This document shows, piece after piece, positions 35,191 through 43,647 of a DNA stretch of 64,000 nucleotides. Below the pieces are notes generated by a model. That model was given only the letters and a program-made list of their open reading frames with translations, was not told the DNA's origin and searched no databases. This DNA is from Hydrogenophaga taeniospiralis (GTDB lineage: Bacteria > Pseudomonadota > Gammaproteobacteria > Burkholderiales > Burkholderiaceae_C), in contig NZ_JAHBAG010000001.1 in the NCBI RefSeq assembly GCF_020510445.1, forward strand, positions 1,030,501-1,094,500. The letters are read 5' to 3'. Position 1 is the stretch's first letter. Each line of letters opens with the position of its first letter. The position numbers and the translations under genes were made by a program.

Positions 35191-35853
35191 ATGAACACCC
35201 CCTGGACCCCGCCGTACCTGCCGCAGGGCACGGTCTACGGCACCCTGTTGAACTTCCGGCGCGAGCACGCGCTGTGGGCGCCGCGCATGAGCGAGGCGCC
35301 CTACAAGGCGCCGCCGCAGGCGCCGGTGCTCTACATCAAGACCGCCAACACCTTCACGCCGTCGGGCCATGCCATCCCCTTGCCCCACCAGCTTGCCGAG
35401 GTCGAGGTGAGCGCGTCGCTCGGTCTGGTCGCGGGCGAGGGCGGCCGGGTCGCCGGCGCCGTGCTGTTCAACGACGTGGCGGTCCCGCACGAGAGCTACT
35501 ACCGTCCGCCGGTGAAGTTCCGCTGCGTGGACGGCTTCCTGGGGGTGGGGCGCGACCTGCTGCCTTTCGACGCCCTCGGGGGGTTTGCGGGGCTGGCCAG
35601 GCTGAGCCTGGAGCTGCGGGTGCACGGGGTGCTGAAGCAGACGGTGTCGCTGGCCGATCTGGTGCGCGACGCGGCCACGCTCTGGGCCGACGTGAACGCC
35701 TTCCAGACCCTGCGGCCGGGCGACGTGCTGATGCTTGGCACCGACTGCCTGAGCGACGGCACGCGACCACGCGCACATGCGGGCGAAGCGGTCGAAATTA
35801 CCGCCGTCGGCTTCCATCCGCTGGTCAACCATTTCACCGAGGAGCTGGCATGA
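35191..35853 (+). CDS. hpaG1: HpaG N-terminal-type subunit (FAH family)
   Basis: This fumarylacetoacetate-hydrolase-fold protein of 220 residues corresponds to the first half of E. coli HpaG. HpaG isomerises and decarboxylates 5-oxo-pent-3-ene-1,2,5-tricarboxylate (OPET) to the hexadienedioate, part of the HPC pathway. It shows the FAH metal pattern E-x-E in LAEVEVSASLGLV and the lid sequence PSGHAIPLPHQ. The start ATG follows AAGGAG and lies ten bases after the hpaR stop. It overlaps the next gene by ATGA. In E. coli both halves are one polypeptide. Confidence 0.85.
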   Translation: MNTPWTPPYLPQGTVYGTLLNFRREHALWAPRMSEAPYKAPPQAPVLYIKTANTFTPSGHAIPLPHQLAEVEVSASLGLVAGEGGRVAGAVLFNDVAVPHESYYRPPVKFRCVDGFLGVGRDLLPFDALGGFAGLARLSLELRVHGVLKQTVSLADLVRDAATLWADVNAFQTLRPGDVLMLGTDCLSDGTRPRAHAGEAVEITAVGFHPLVNHFTEELA

Positions 35854-36644
35854 AGCGCGCCCGCATCGCCTGGGCCGGCGCGGTCCACGACGCCATCGAA
35901 GCCGATGGTCAGCTGGAGTTGCTCACGCCCGCTTTCAAAGGCCGCCGCATGGCCTTCGACGAGGTGGTCTGGTTGCCGCCGCTGGCTCCGGTGCCCCGTC
36001 CCCGCACCGTGCTCGCACTGGGCCTGAACTACGCCGACCACGCGAAAGAACTCGCCTTCAAGGCGCCCGAGGAACCGTTGGCCTTCATCAAAGGCGAGGC
36101 CTCGCTCATCGGCCACCGCGCGTTCACCGTGCGGCCCGAGGGCGTGCGGTTCATGCACTACGAATGTGAACTGGCGGTGGTGATCGGAAAGCCCGCGAAA
36201 CGCGTGAAGAAGGCCGACGCCCTGCAGTACGTGGCCGGCTACACCGTGGCCAACGACTACGCGATCCGCGACTACCTGGAGAACTGGTACCGCCCCAACC
36301 TCAAGGTGAAGAACCGCGACACCTGCACGCCCATCGGCCCCTGGCTGGTGGACGCGGCCGATGTCCCCGACCCCATGAACCTCGCGCTGAAGACGACCGT
36401 GAACGGAAGGGTCACGCAGCAGGGCAGCACGAAAGACATGATCTTCGACGTGCCCACGCTGATTCAGTACTTCAGCGGTTTCATGACGCTCATGCCCGGC
36501 GACCTGATCCTCACCGGCACGCCCGACGGTGTGGTCGACTGCCAGCCGGGCGACGTGGTCGTTACCGAGATCGAGGGCATCGGCTCACTGACCAACACCA
36601 TCACCGCTGAGCAAAAGGGGTCAGATCCTGATTCAGGACAGTGA
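35850..36644 (+). CDS. hpaG2: HpaG C-terminal-type subunit (FAH family)
   Basis: This is the second half of the bifunctional OPET decarboxylase/isomerase as a separate 264-residue protein. It has the FAH core: ALGLNYADHAKELAF, the metal ligands E-x-E in FMHYECELAVVIGKPA, DYAIRDYLE, GTPDGV, and PGDVVVTEIEGIGSLTN. The usual end is near GSLTNTI. The last ten residues (QKGSDPDSGQ) are encoded by one arm of an inverted repeat at 36611-36695, so the natural C-terminus has been extended. Coupled to hpaG1 by ATGA overlap. Confidence 0.88.
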   Translation: MKRARIAWAGAVHDAIEADGQLELLTPAFKGRRMAFDEVVWLPPLAPVPRPRTVLALGLNYADHAKELAFKAPEEPLAFIKGEASLIGHRAFTVRPEGVRFMHYECELAVVIGKPAKRVKKADALQYVAGYTVANDYAIRDYLENWYRPNLKVKNRDTCTPIGPWLVDAADVPDPMNLALKTTVNGRVTQQGSTKDMIFDVPTLIQYFSGFMTLMPGDLILTGTPDGVVDCQPGDVVVTEIEGIGSLTNTITAEQKGSDPDSGQ

Positions 36645-36695
36645 CCTCGCCGGATCAAAACCACGTTGAACGAAATCAGGCTCTGACCCTTTTGC
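36611..36695. repeat. Inverted repeat at the end of hpaG2
   Basis: The left arm 36611-36633 (GCAAAAGGGGTCAGATCCTG plus ATT) pairs with the right arm 36674-36695 (AATCAGGCTCTGACCCTTTT plus GC), with one mismatch and one single-base bulge; the spacer is about 40 bases. The left arm is translated as the end of HpaG2. The CAAAAGGGTCAGA motif resembles small palindromes scattered in betaproteobacteria. Confidence 0.7.
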
Positions 36696-36718
36696 GGTCT
36701 GGCCGGCGAAAGACCCTT

Positions 36719-38188
36719 ATGAAAATCGATCACCTCATCAACGGCAAGACCGTTGCCAGCCGCGACTATTTCGAATCCATCAACCCCGCCACGCAGGGCG
36801 TGCTGGCCGAAGTGGCCTCGGGCAGCGAAACGGAAGTCAACGCGGCGGTGCAGGCCGCCAAGGACGCGTTTCCGAAATGGGCCGGCCTGCCCGCGACCGA
36901 GCGCGCCAAGAAGATCCGCGCGCTCGGCGAGCTGATCGCGAAGCACGTGCCCGAAATCGCGCAGACCGAAACCGACGACACCGGCCAGGTGATCGCGCAG
37001 ACCGGCAAGCAGCTGATCCCGCGCGCGGCCGACAACTTCAGCTACTTCGCCGAGATGTGCACCCGCGTGGACGGCCACACCTACCCCACGCCCACGCACC
37101 TGAACTACACGCTGTTCCACCCGGTGGGCGTGTGCGCGCTCATCAGCCCGTGGAACGTGCCCTTCATGACGGCGACCTGGAAGGTCGCGCCCGCGCTGGC
37201 CTTCGGCAACACGGCGGTGCTGAAGATGAGCGAGCTGAGTCCCATGACCGCCGCACGCCTGGGCGAGCTGGCGCTGGAAGCCGGCATCCCGGCCGGCGTG
37301 TTGAACGTGGTGCACGGCTTCGGCAAGGAAGCGGGCGAGCCGCTGTGTGCCCACCCGGACGTGCGCGCGATCAGCTTCACCGGTTCGACCGCGACGGGCA
37401 ACCGCATCGTCAAGACCGCGGGCCTGAAGAAGTTCAGCATGGAGCTGGGCGGCAAGAGCCCGTTCGTGGTCTTCGACGACGCCGATCTGGACCGTGCGCT
37501 CGACGCCGCCCTCTTCATGATCTTCAGCAACAACGGCGAGCGCTGCACGGCCGGCAGCCGCATCCTGGTGCAGCAGAGCATCTACGCCGACTTCGCCGCG
37601 AGGTTCGCCGAGCGCGCGAAGAAGATCGTGGTCGGCGACCCGCTGGATGAGAAGACCACCATCGGCCCGATGATCAGCCAGGGCCATCTGGCCAAGGTGC
37701 GCAGCTACATTGAATTGGGGCCGAAGGAGGGCGCGACCCTGCTGTGCGGCGGTCTGGATCGGCCGTCGTATGCGACCGAATTGCCGGCGCATGTGCGGGC
37801 CGGCAACTACGTGTGGCCCACGGTGTTCGCCGACGTGGACAACCGCATGCGCATCGCGCAAGAAGAGATCTTCGGCCCGGTGGCCTGCCTGATCCCGTTC
37901 CGCGACGAAGCGCACGCCATCGAGTTGGCGAACGACATCGCCTACGGCCTCTCCAGCTATGTGTGGACCGAGAACATCGGCAAGGCGCACCGGGTGGCGG
38001 CTTCGATTGAAGCGGGCATGTGTTTCGTGAATTCGCAGAACGTGCGGGACCTGCGGCAGCCGTTTGGTGGCACCAAGGCATCGGGCACGGGGCGTGAGGG
38101 CGGGACCTGGAGTTACGAGGTGTTCCTGGAGCCCAAGAACGTGGCTGTTTCTCTGGGGTCGCACCACATTCCCCATTGGGGAGTTTGA
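36719..38188 (+). CDS. hpaE: 5-carboxymethyl-2-hydroxymuconate semialdehyde dehydrogenase
   Basis: This NAD-dependent aldehyde dehydrogenase of 489 residues oxidises the ring-cleavage product CHMS in homoprotocatechuate degradation. It has the catalytic Cys in NNGERCTAGSR, the general base Glu in SMELGGKSPFVV, the NAD motif FTGSTATGNRI, and the late QEEIFGPV. The sequence NPATQGVLAEVA and PRAADNFSYFAEMCTRVDGHTYP matches HpaE. The ATG giving MKIDHLINGK was chosen; the open frame upstream is encoded by the inverted repeat. It lies between hpaG2 and hpaD. Confidence 0.93.
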   Translation: MKIDHLINGKTVASRDYFESINPATQGVLAEVASGSETEVNAAVQAAKDAFPKWAGLPATERAKKIRALGELIAKHVPEIAQTETDDTGQVIAQTGKQLIPRAADNFSYFAEMCTRVDGHTYPTPTHLNYTLFHPVGVCALISPWNVPFMTATWKVAPALAFGNTAVLKMSELSPMTAARLGELALEAGIPAGVLNVVHGFGKEAGEPLCAHPDVRAISFTGSTATGNRIVKTAGLKKFSMELGGKSPFVVFDDADLDRALDAALFMIFSNNGERCTAGSRILVQQSIYADFAARFAERAKKIVVGDPLDEKTTIGPMISQGHLAKVRSYIELGPKEGATLLCGGLDRPSYATELPAHVRAGNYVWPTVFADVDNRMRIAQEEIFGPVACLIPFRDEAHAIELANDIAYGLSSYVWTENIGKAHRVAASIEAGMCFVNSQNVRDLRQPFGGTKASGTGREGGTWSYEVFLEPKNVAVSLGSHHIPHWGV

Positions 38189-38525
38189 GTTGCTCTCTGC
38201 TGTTTTACACAACCACCTGGGCGGGAAGGGAGCGCCGTGGCGCTCTGTTCCGCTCATGTCCCCCGAAACGGGCTATGCCCGTTTCTCCTCCTTTACTTCG
38301 CTACACAGAACGCCACGTCACTCCCTTCCTGAAACGATGTTGGCGCTCAACGTTCAAATGCCGATGCGCAGCGAGAAGGCGGTGATGGGTGTGTGCCGCA
38401 GCGAAGTAAAGGAGGAGGGCTGCGCGCAGCGCAGACCGGGGGACATGAGCGGAGGTGGGCGCCCGGCGTGGTCGGCCCACGGAGCGCACGAAACAAATCC
38501 CATCCACTGACAGGAGACAAACCCC
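38189..38525. other. Gap between hpaE and hpaD holding a large inverted repeat
   Basis: This 337-bp stretch has no supported gene. It contains a short hairpin near 38230-38245 (AGCGCCGTGGCGCT) and the 205-bp inverted-repeat element at 38249-38453. The last ~70 bases lead to the hpaD ribosome binding site (AGGAGA). Confidence 0.7.
38249..38453. repeat. Large inverted-repeat (MITE/REP-pair-like) element
   Basis: Two 54-base arms, 38249-38302 and 38400-38453, are in opposite orientation around 97 bases. Each arm has three parts. The outer part TCCGCTCATGTCCCCCG and the inner part CTCCTCCTTTACTTCGCT are identical in both. Between them is a 19-base variable part that differs in sequence yet is itself palindromic in each arm (AAACGGGC / GCCCGTTT in the left arm; GCTGCGCGCAGC in the right). 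No transposase or target-site duplication is seen. Confidence 0.75.
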
Positions 38526-39452
38526 ATGGGCAAAGTAGCACTGGTCGGCAAGATCACCCACGTCCCCTCCATGTACCTCAGCGAGCTGGACGGCCCGCGC
38601 AAAGGCACCCGGCAGGACGCCATCGACGGCCACAAGGAAATCGCGCGCCGCTGCAAAGAACTTGGCGTCGACACCATCGTCGTCTTCGACACCCACTGGC
38701 TCGTCAACGCCAGCTACCACCTCAACTGCGCCCCGCAGTGGCAAGGCACCTACACCAGCAACGAGCTGCCGCACTTCATCAGCAACATGCCCTTCGCCAT
38801 CCCCGGCAACCCCGAGCTCGGGCAACTGCTGGCCAAGGTGGCCAATGAACACGGCGTCGAAACCCTGGCCCACCACGCCACCACGCTCGACCCCGAGTAC
38901 GGCACCCTCGTGCCCATGCGCTACATGAACGCCGACCAGCACTTCAAGGCCATCTCGGTCTCCGCGCTGTGCACGGTGCACTACCTCAACGACAGCGCAC
39001 GCCTGGGCTGGGCCATGCGCAAGGCCGTGGAAGACCACTACGACGGCACCGTCGCCTTCCTCGCCAGCGGGTCCTTGAGCCACCGCTTCGCACAGAACGG
39101 CCTCGCGCCCGAATTCGCCTTCAAGGTCTGGAGCCCCTTCCTCGAAACGCTGGACCACCGCGTCGTGCAGATGTGGGAAAACGGCGAGTGGGCCGACTTC
39201 TGCGGCATGCTGCCCGAGTACGCGGCCAAGGGCCACGGCGAAGGCTTCATGCACGACACGGCCATGATGCTGGGCGTGTTGGGCTGGAGCGAGTACGACG
39301 GCCAAGCCGAGGTCATCACGCCGTATTTCGGTGCGAGCGGCACCGGCCAGATCAACGCCGTGTTTCCAGTCACCCCCGTCACCGGCAAGGCCATCCCCAA
39401 GGCGCAGGCCTCGGCCGCCGATGGCTTCAGCCTGGTCAGCACAAGGCTCTGA
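38526..39452 (+). CDS. hpaD: 3,4-dihydroxyphenylacetate 2,3-dioxygenase
   Basis: This is the ring-cleaving enzyme of homoprotocatechuate degradation, an extradiol dioxygenase of the LigB (type III) family rather than the type I fold. The 308-residue protein starts MGKVALVGKITHVPSMYLSE, with His ligands in GKITHVPS and FDTHWLVNASYHLN and a Glu in the C-terminal half. Other marks are HHATTLDPEYGTLVPMRYM and LASGSLSHRFAQNG. It follows the inverted repeat and precedes hpaF with two bases between. Confidence 0.93.
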   Translation: MGKVALVGKITHVPSMYLSELDGPRKGTRQDAIDGHKEIARRCKELGVDTIVVFDTHWLVNASYHLNCAPQWQGTYTSNELPHFISNMPFAIPGNPELGQLLAKVANEHGVETLAHHATTLDPEYGTLVPMRYMNADQHFKAISVSALCTVHYLNDSARLGWAMRKAVEDHYDGTVAFLASGSLSHRFAQNGLAPEFAFKVWSPFLETLDHRVVQMWENGEWADFCGMLPEYAAKGHGEGFMHDTAMMLGVLGWSEYDGQAEVITPYFGASGTGQINAVFPVTPVTGKAIPKAQASAADGFSLVSTRL

Positions 39453-39454
39453 AC

Positions 39455-39901
39455 ATGCCCCACCTCGTCATCCTCTACACCCCCAACCTCGACAAGCCCG
39501 CGGCCGAAGGCGGCGTCGACATGGGCGGCCTGTGCCGCGCCCTGTGCGACACCATGCTCGCCGTGCGCGACGAGCAGGACCGCCAGGTTTTCCCCACCGG
39601 CGGCACGCGCGTGCTGGCCTACCCCGCCGCGCACAGCGCCGTGTCCGATGGCGGTGCGGCCGGCATCGCGGCCGGTCTGGGCGGCGACTACGCCTTCGTC
39701 TACATGAACGTGCGCATGGCCAAGGGCCGCAGCGCGCTCGTGCACCAGCGCGTGGGCGAGGCGCTGAACGCCTGCGTGAAAGAGCGCTTCGCCGAACAGC
39801 TGGCCCGCCGCCCCATCGGCATCACGGTGCAGGTGGACGAGGGCCACGAGGTCTTCGACGCCAAGAACAGTTCGCTGCACCCGCTCTTCCAGAAGACATA
39901 A
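39455..39901 (+). CDS. hpaF: 5-carboxymethyl-2-hydroxymuconate delta-isomerase
   Basis: This small isomerase of the tautomerase/MIF superfamily has 148 residues; E. coli HpaF is about 125. In this family Pro-2 after Met removal is the catalytic base, and here the start MPHLVILYTP supplies it. The segments TPNLDKPAAEGGVDMGGLCRAL and MNVRMAKGRSALVHQRVGEAL fit CHMI. It is two bases after hpaD and two before hpaH. Confidence 0.9.
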   Translation: MPHLVILYTPNLDKPAAEGGVDMGGLCRALCDTMLAVRDEQDRQVFPTGGTRVLAYPAAHSAVSDGGAAGIAAGLGGDYAFVYMNVRMAKGRSALVHQRVGEALNACVKERFAEQLARRPIGITVQVDEGHEVFDAKNSSLHPLFQKT

Positions 39902-39903
39902 CC

Positions 39904-40725
39904 ATGTTCGACGACGCCCTCGTTCAGCAACTCGCCGCCGAGCTGCATCGGTCCCAGCAGATCCGCACCCAGGTCGAGCACTTTTCCAAACGCCACCCCG
40001 GCATGACCGTTCAAGACGGCTACCGCATCGGCCGCGCGTGGGTGGACATTCAGAAGGCCGAAGGCAAAAAGGTCATCGGCCACAAGATCGGCCTGACCAG
40101 CCGTGCCATGCAAATCAGCAGCCAGATCGACGAGCCCGACTACGGCACGCTGCTCGACGACATGCTCTACGTCGCGAAGGTCGGTGAGGTGCTGGAGATT
40201 CCGGTCAGGAACTTCATCGCACCCCGCGTCGAGGTCGAACTGGCCTTCGTGCTCAAGGCGCCGCTGGCCGGTCCGAACGTGACGGTGGACGACGTGCTCG
40301 CCGCCACCGACCACATCACCCCGGCCATCGAGATCATCGACGCGCGCATCGAGCAGTTCGACCGCCACACCAAGGTGATGCGCAAGGTCTACGACACCAT
40401 CAGCGACAACGCGGCCAACGCCGGCATCGTCATCGGCGACCCCGAGTACCGTGCCGACCCGCGCAGCACCAACCGCCCCTGGTGCGGTGCCATCCTGCGC
40501 CAGAACGGCGCGGTCGAAGAGACCGGCCTGGCCGCCGGCGTGCAGGGCGACCCCGCCATCGGCATCGCGTGGCTGGCCAACAAGCTGGCGCCCTGGGGCG
40601 AACGGCTGGAAGCGGGCGAGATCGTGCTGGCCGGCAGCTTCACGCGGCCGGTCGCGGCCAAGGCGGGTGACCTGTTCGAGGCCGATTACGGGCCGCTGGG
40701 TTGCCTGCGTTTCCGGTTCGTCTGA
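39904..40725 (+). CDS. hpaH: 2-oxo-hept-3-ene-1,7-dioate hydratase
   Basis: This hydratase of the MhpD/FAH-related family adds water to OHED to give 4-hydroxy-2-oxo-heptanedioate. The 273-residue protein has [16 protein letters not shown], the metal pocket E-x-E in [30 protein letters not shown] and the end [17 protein letters not shown]. It is directly downstream of hpaF. A dispersed repeat follows 11 bases after its stop. Confidence 0.93.
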   Translation: MFDDALVQQLAAELHRSQQIRTQVEHFSKRHPGMTVQDGYRIGRAWVDIQKAEGKKVIGHKIGLTSRAMQISSQIDEPDYGTLLDDMLYVAKVGEVLEIPVRNFIAPRVEVELAFVLKAPLAGPNVTVDDVLAATDHITPAIEIIDARIEQFDRHTKVMRKVYDTISDNAANAGIVIGDPEYRADPRSTNRPWCGAILRQNGAVEETGLAAGVQGDPAIGIAWLANKLAPWGERLEAGEIVLAGSFTRPVAAKAGDLFEADYGPLGCLRFRFV

Positions 40726-40735
40726 AGAAAATGAA

Positions 40736-40822
40736 ACCCCCTGCGCCGCTTCGCGTCTTCCCCCTGGAAGGGGGACCACACCAGCAGCCCGGCAAAGCCG
40801 GTTCTGCGGTGTGCGCTGGAAG
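40736..40822. repeat. Dispersed palindromic repeat, copy 5
   Basis: This copy begins after the hpaH stop: CCCCCTGCGCCGCTTCGCGT, CTTCCCCC/GGAAGGGGG stem, then AGCCCGGCAAAGCCGG. The first part is nearly identical to copy 7 at 42706. Confidence 0.75.
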
Positions 40823-40861
40823 GCGTCGCACACCCGTTACCCCTGTCGTTAAGGAGACCCC

Positions 40862-41704
40862 ATGCCCGACGCCTTCCTCAAACCCGCCCGCTTCAGCGAC
40901 GCCGAGTGGCACGCCCGCGTGCAGCTCGCCGCGTGTTACCGCATCTTTGCCCACCTGGGCTGGGCCGAGCTGATCTACAACCACATCTCGCTGCGCGTGC
41001 CGGGGCAGAAACAGCCCCCCCTGCCCGGTGCTTCGCACCGTTCTCCCCCTGAGGGGGGCGGTTCGTCTTGGGAGCGGCCCGGCGACGAACCTGACCACTT
41101 CCTCATCAACCCCTTCGGCCTGCACTACACCGAGGTCACGGCGTCCAACCTGGTCAAGGTCGATGTCGACGGCAACATCATCGGCAACGACGACTGGCCG
41201 ATCAACCCGGCCGGTTTCACCTTCCACGGCGCCATCCACGCCACGTTGCCCGACGCGCACTGCGTGATGCACGTGCACACCACGCCGACCATGGCCGTGT
41301 GCTGCAGCGAAGAGGGGTTGAGCTACACCAACTTCTATGCCGCCCAGCTCTATGGCCAGGTGGCGTACCACGACTTCGAGGGCATCACGGTGCACCGCGA
41401 CGAAGGCGCGCGCGTCCTCGCCAGTGCGGGCGGAAAGCGCGTGCTGCTGCTGCGCAACCATGGGCCGGTGATCATCGGTCACACCCTCGCGCAGGCCTTC
41501 AGTCTGATGTGGCTGGTACAGCGCGCCAGCGAGATCCAGGTGGCCTCGGCCCCGCTCGGCAAGCTGCGCCAGATTCCGGTGCCGGTGCTCGAAGGCTGCG
41601 TGCGGGACTCGCTCAACTTCAACCCCAAATTCGGCGCCGGTGAGGATTCGTTCGCCGCCATGCAGCGCCTGATCGACCGCATCGACCCTGGGTACCGCGC
41701 ATGA
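40862..41704 (+). CDS. Class II aldolase/adducin family protein with repeat-encoded insert
   Basis: This zinc-dependent aldolase-fold protein has 280 residues. The core motifs are present: LIYNHISLRVPG, HFLINPFGLHYTEVTASNLVKVD, the zinc ligands in CVMHVHTTPTMAVCC, and RNHGPVIIGHTLAQAF with the third His. Between RVPG and DHFLINPFG there are about 25 extra residues (51-75, including PPLPGASHRSPPEGGGSSW) that are the translation of a dispersed repeat. The substrate is unknown. It sits inside the hpa operon, upstream of hpaI, and overlaps the next gene by ATGA. It is not part of the classic E. coli hpa cluster. Confidence 0.85.
   Translation: MPDAFLKPARFSDAEWHARVQLAACYRIFAHLGWAELIYNHISLRVPGQKQPPLPGASHRSPPEGGGSSWERPGDEPDHFLINPFGLHYTEVTASNLVKVDVDGNIIGNDDWPINPAGFTFHGAIHATLPDAHCVMHVHTTPTMAVCCSEEGLSYTNFYAAQLYGQVAYHDFEGITVHRDEGARVLASAGGKRVLLLRNHGPVIIGHTLAQAFSLMWLVQRASEIQVASAPLGKLRQIPVPVLEGCVRDSLNFNPKFGAGEDSFAAMQRLIDRIDPGYRA
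41013..41085. repeat. Dispersed palindromic repeat, copy 6 (inside class II aldolase gene)
   Basis: It reads CCCCCCTGCCCGGTGCTTCG, a CTCCCCCTGAGGGGGG stem, then CGGTTCGTCTTGGGAGCGGC. The length keeps the reading frame, and the protein segment it encodes has no equivalent in the conserved family core. Confidence 0.7.
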
Positions 41705-42753
41705 GCAATACCCCTGTCTTCAAAAACGTGGCCATCGTTGGCGTCGGTGCCATCGGCGGGCTGTTCGCTGGCTGGCTGGGTTCGCGTCTGCCCTCGGGTC
41801 AGGTTCAACTCTCTGCGGTGGCTCGTGGCGAAACCCTGCGCACCCTGCGCGGGCAGGGCCTGACCTGGGTGGATGTCGACGGGACCGAACACCATGCGAG
41901 CGTCAACGCCAGCGACGACCCGGCGAGCCTGGGTGTGCAGGACCTGGTGATCGTCTCGGTCAAGGGCCCGGCCATGCCGCAGGTCGCACCGGCCGTGCGC
42001 GCACTCATGGGGCCGCACACGGTGGTGCTGGTCGCGATGAACGGCGTGCCCTGGTGGTTCTTCGACGGCCTGCCCGGCGAAGCCGCCGGCTTGCGGTTGA
42101 ACGCGGTGGACCCCGGCGGCGCGACGGCCGCGCAGATCCCCACGTCGCAGGTCATCGGCTGCGTGGTGCACGCCAGCGCCGCTTCGCCGTCCCCGGCGCG
42201 CATCGAGCGCATCAAGAACAACCAGCTCATCATCGGCGAGCCGGCCGGCGGCGCGACGCCGCGCGTGCAGGCCGTGGCCGATCTGCTGAGCGCGGCGGGT
42301 TTTGGCGTCACCGTGTCCGAACGCATCCAGCGCGACATCTGGTTCAAGCTCTGGGGCAACATGACCATGAACCCGGTCTCGGCCATCACCGGCGCGCCCT
42401 GCGACCGCATCCTCGACGACGACCTCGTGCGCGGCTTCTGCAGCGCCGTCATGCGCGAGGCGCAGGCCATCGGCGCGCGCATCGGCATCCCGATTGACCA
42501 GCAGCCCGAAGACCGCCACGCCGTCACGCGCAAGATGGGCTCCTTCAAGACCTCGATGCTGCAGGACGTGGAGGCCGGCCGCCCCATCGAACTCGACGCC
42601 CTGGTGGGCGCGGTGCGCGAGATCGGGCAGCACCTGGGCGTGGCCACGCCGAACATGGACGCGCTCATGGGTCTCACCAGGCTCATGGGCCAGATGCGAG
42701 ACTTGTACCCCCCTGCGCCGCTTCGCGTCGTCCCCCCAGGGGGACAGCACTAG
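41701..42753 (+). CDS. Ketopantoate reductase-like (ApbA/PanE family) oxidoreductase
   Basis: This NADP-dependent 2-oxo-acid reductase-like protein is 350 residues long. The N-terminal Rossmann motif is [17 protein letters not shown], with [18 protein letters not shown] and the C-terminal domain signatures [11 protein letters not shown] and [20 protein letters not shown], with the Lys expected in the active site. Its position between a class II aldolase and hpaI in a catabolic operon suggests a degradation role rather than pantothenate synthesis (inference). The last 15 residues ([15 protein letters not shown]) are encoded by a dispersed repeat. Confidence 0.85.
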   Translation: MSNTPVFKNVAIVGVGAIGGLFAGWLGSRLPSGQVQLSAVARGETLRTLRGQGLTWVDVDGTEHHASVNASDDPASLGVQDLVIVSVKGPAMPQVAPAVRALMGPHTVVLVAMNGVPWWFFDGLPGEAAGLRLNAVDPGGATAAQIPTSQVIGCVVHASAASPSPARIERIKNNQLIIGEPAGGATPRVQAVADLLSAAGFGVTVSERIQRDIWFKLWGNMTMNPVSAITGAPCDRILDDDLVRGFCSAVMREAQAIGARIGIPIDQQPEDRHAVTRKMGSFKTSMLQDVEAGRPIELDALVGAVREIGQHLGVATPNMDALMGLTRLMGQMRDLYPPAPLRVVPPGGQH

Positions 42754-42795
42754 CCGTCTGGCAAAGCCAGCCCGGCGGTGCCCTTGGACCAAGGC
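42706..42795. repeat. Dispersed palindromic repeat, copy 7 (overlaps end of reductase gene)
   Basis: It reads CCCCCCTGCGCCGCTTCGCG, TCCCCCC/GGGGGA stem, then TAGCCGTCTGGCAAAGCCAG and CCGGCGGTGCCCTTGG. It supplies the stop codon of the upstream gene. Compared with copy 2 the stem CCGGC/GCCGG has become CTGGC/GCCAG, a paired change. Confidence 0.75.
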
Positions 42796-42827
42796 ACTCC
42801 CTCCTCAACGCTCTTAGGCACTTCGAC

Positions 42828-43634
42828 ATGAAGATCCCCCAGAACACCTTCCGCGATGCACTCAAGGCCGGCCAGCCGCAGATCGGCTGCTGGGTCGGCT
42901 TTGCTTCGCCCGACGTGGCTGAGGCCCTGGCCGGCTGCGGCTTCGATTGGCTGCTGCTCGACGGTGAACACGCGCCCAACGACCCGCGCAGCGTGCTGCA
43001 ACAGTTGCGCGCCGTCGCGCCCTACACGACCACGCACCCGGTGGTGCGCGCCGTCGAGGCGAACGTGGCCCTGGTCAAGCAGTACCTCGACGTGGGCGCG
43101 CAGACGTTGCTGATTCCCATGGTGGACACGGCCGAGCAGGCGGCGTTGATGGTGAAGGCCATGCGCTACGCCCCCGACGGCATCCGCGGCATGGGTGCCG
43201 CGCTCGCCCGCGCCTCGCGCTGGAACCAGGTCGACGACTACCTCAACCAGGCCAACGGCCAGATGTGTCTGCTGGTGCAGGCCGAGACGGTGGAGGCGGT
43301 GAAGAACCTGAAAGCCATCGCCGAGACCGACGGCGTGGACGGTGTGTTCTTCGGCCCGGCCGACCTCTCGGCCAGCATGGGTTACCGGGGCCAACCCGGC
43401 CACCCCGAGGTGCAGAAAGTGATCCTGGAAGGCATCGCCACGGTCAGGGCCGCCGGCAAGGCCGCCGGCATCCTGGCCACCGACCCGGTGCTGGCGCAGC
43501 AGTACCTGGACGCCGGCGCGCTGTTCGTGGCCGTGGGGCTGGACACCAGCCTGCTGGTCAAGGCCGCGACCGATCTGGCGCGCCGGTTCTCCGGCGCCCG
43601 CGCGGCGGCGGCTGGCGCATCGGGCGGTTACTGA
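42828..43634 (+). CDS. hpaI: 4-hydroxy-2-oxoheptanedioate aldolase
   Basis: This class II pyruvate aldolase of the HpcH/HpaI family has 268 residues. It splits 4-hydroxy-2-oxoheptanedioate into pyruvate and succinate semialdehyde, the last step of the pathway. Key features: [33 protein letters not shown] with Glu/His, [31 protein letters not shown] and [15 protein letters not shown] with the metal Asp. It is the last gene of the hpa operon; a C-terminal ~15-residue Ala/Gly tail is normal variation. Confidence 0.94.
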   Translation: MKIPQNTFRDALKAGQPQIGCWVGFASPDVAEALAGCGFDWLLLDGEHAPNDPRSVLQQLRAVAPYTTTHPVVRAVEANVALVKQYLDVGAQTLLIPMVDTAEQAALMVKAMRYAPDGIRGMGAALARASRWNQVDDYLNQANGQMCLLVQAETVEAVKNLKAIAETDGVDGVFFGPADLSASMGYRGQPGHPEVQKVILEGIATVRAAGKAAGILATDPVLAQQYLDAGALFVAVGLDTSLLVKAATDLARRFSGARAAAAGASGGY

Positions 43635-43647
43635 AATCGGGCGCGTG

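Noticed and set aside
41701..42753. Calling the reductase gene panE
   Set aside because: The family is right, but its place in a catabolic operon and the many ApbA/PanE-like paralogues in this group make a pantothenate role unproven.
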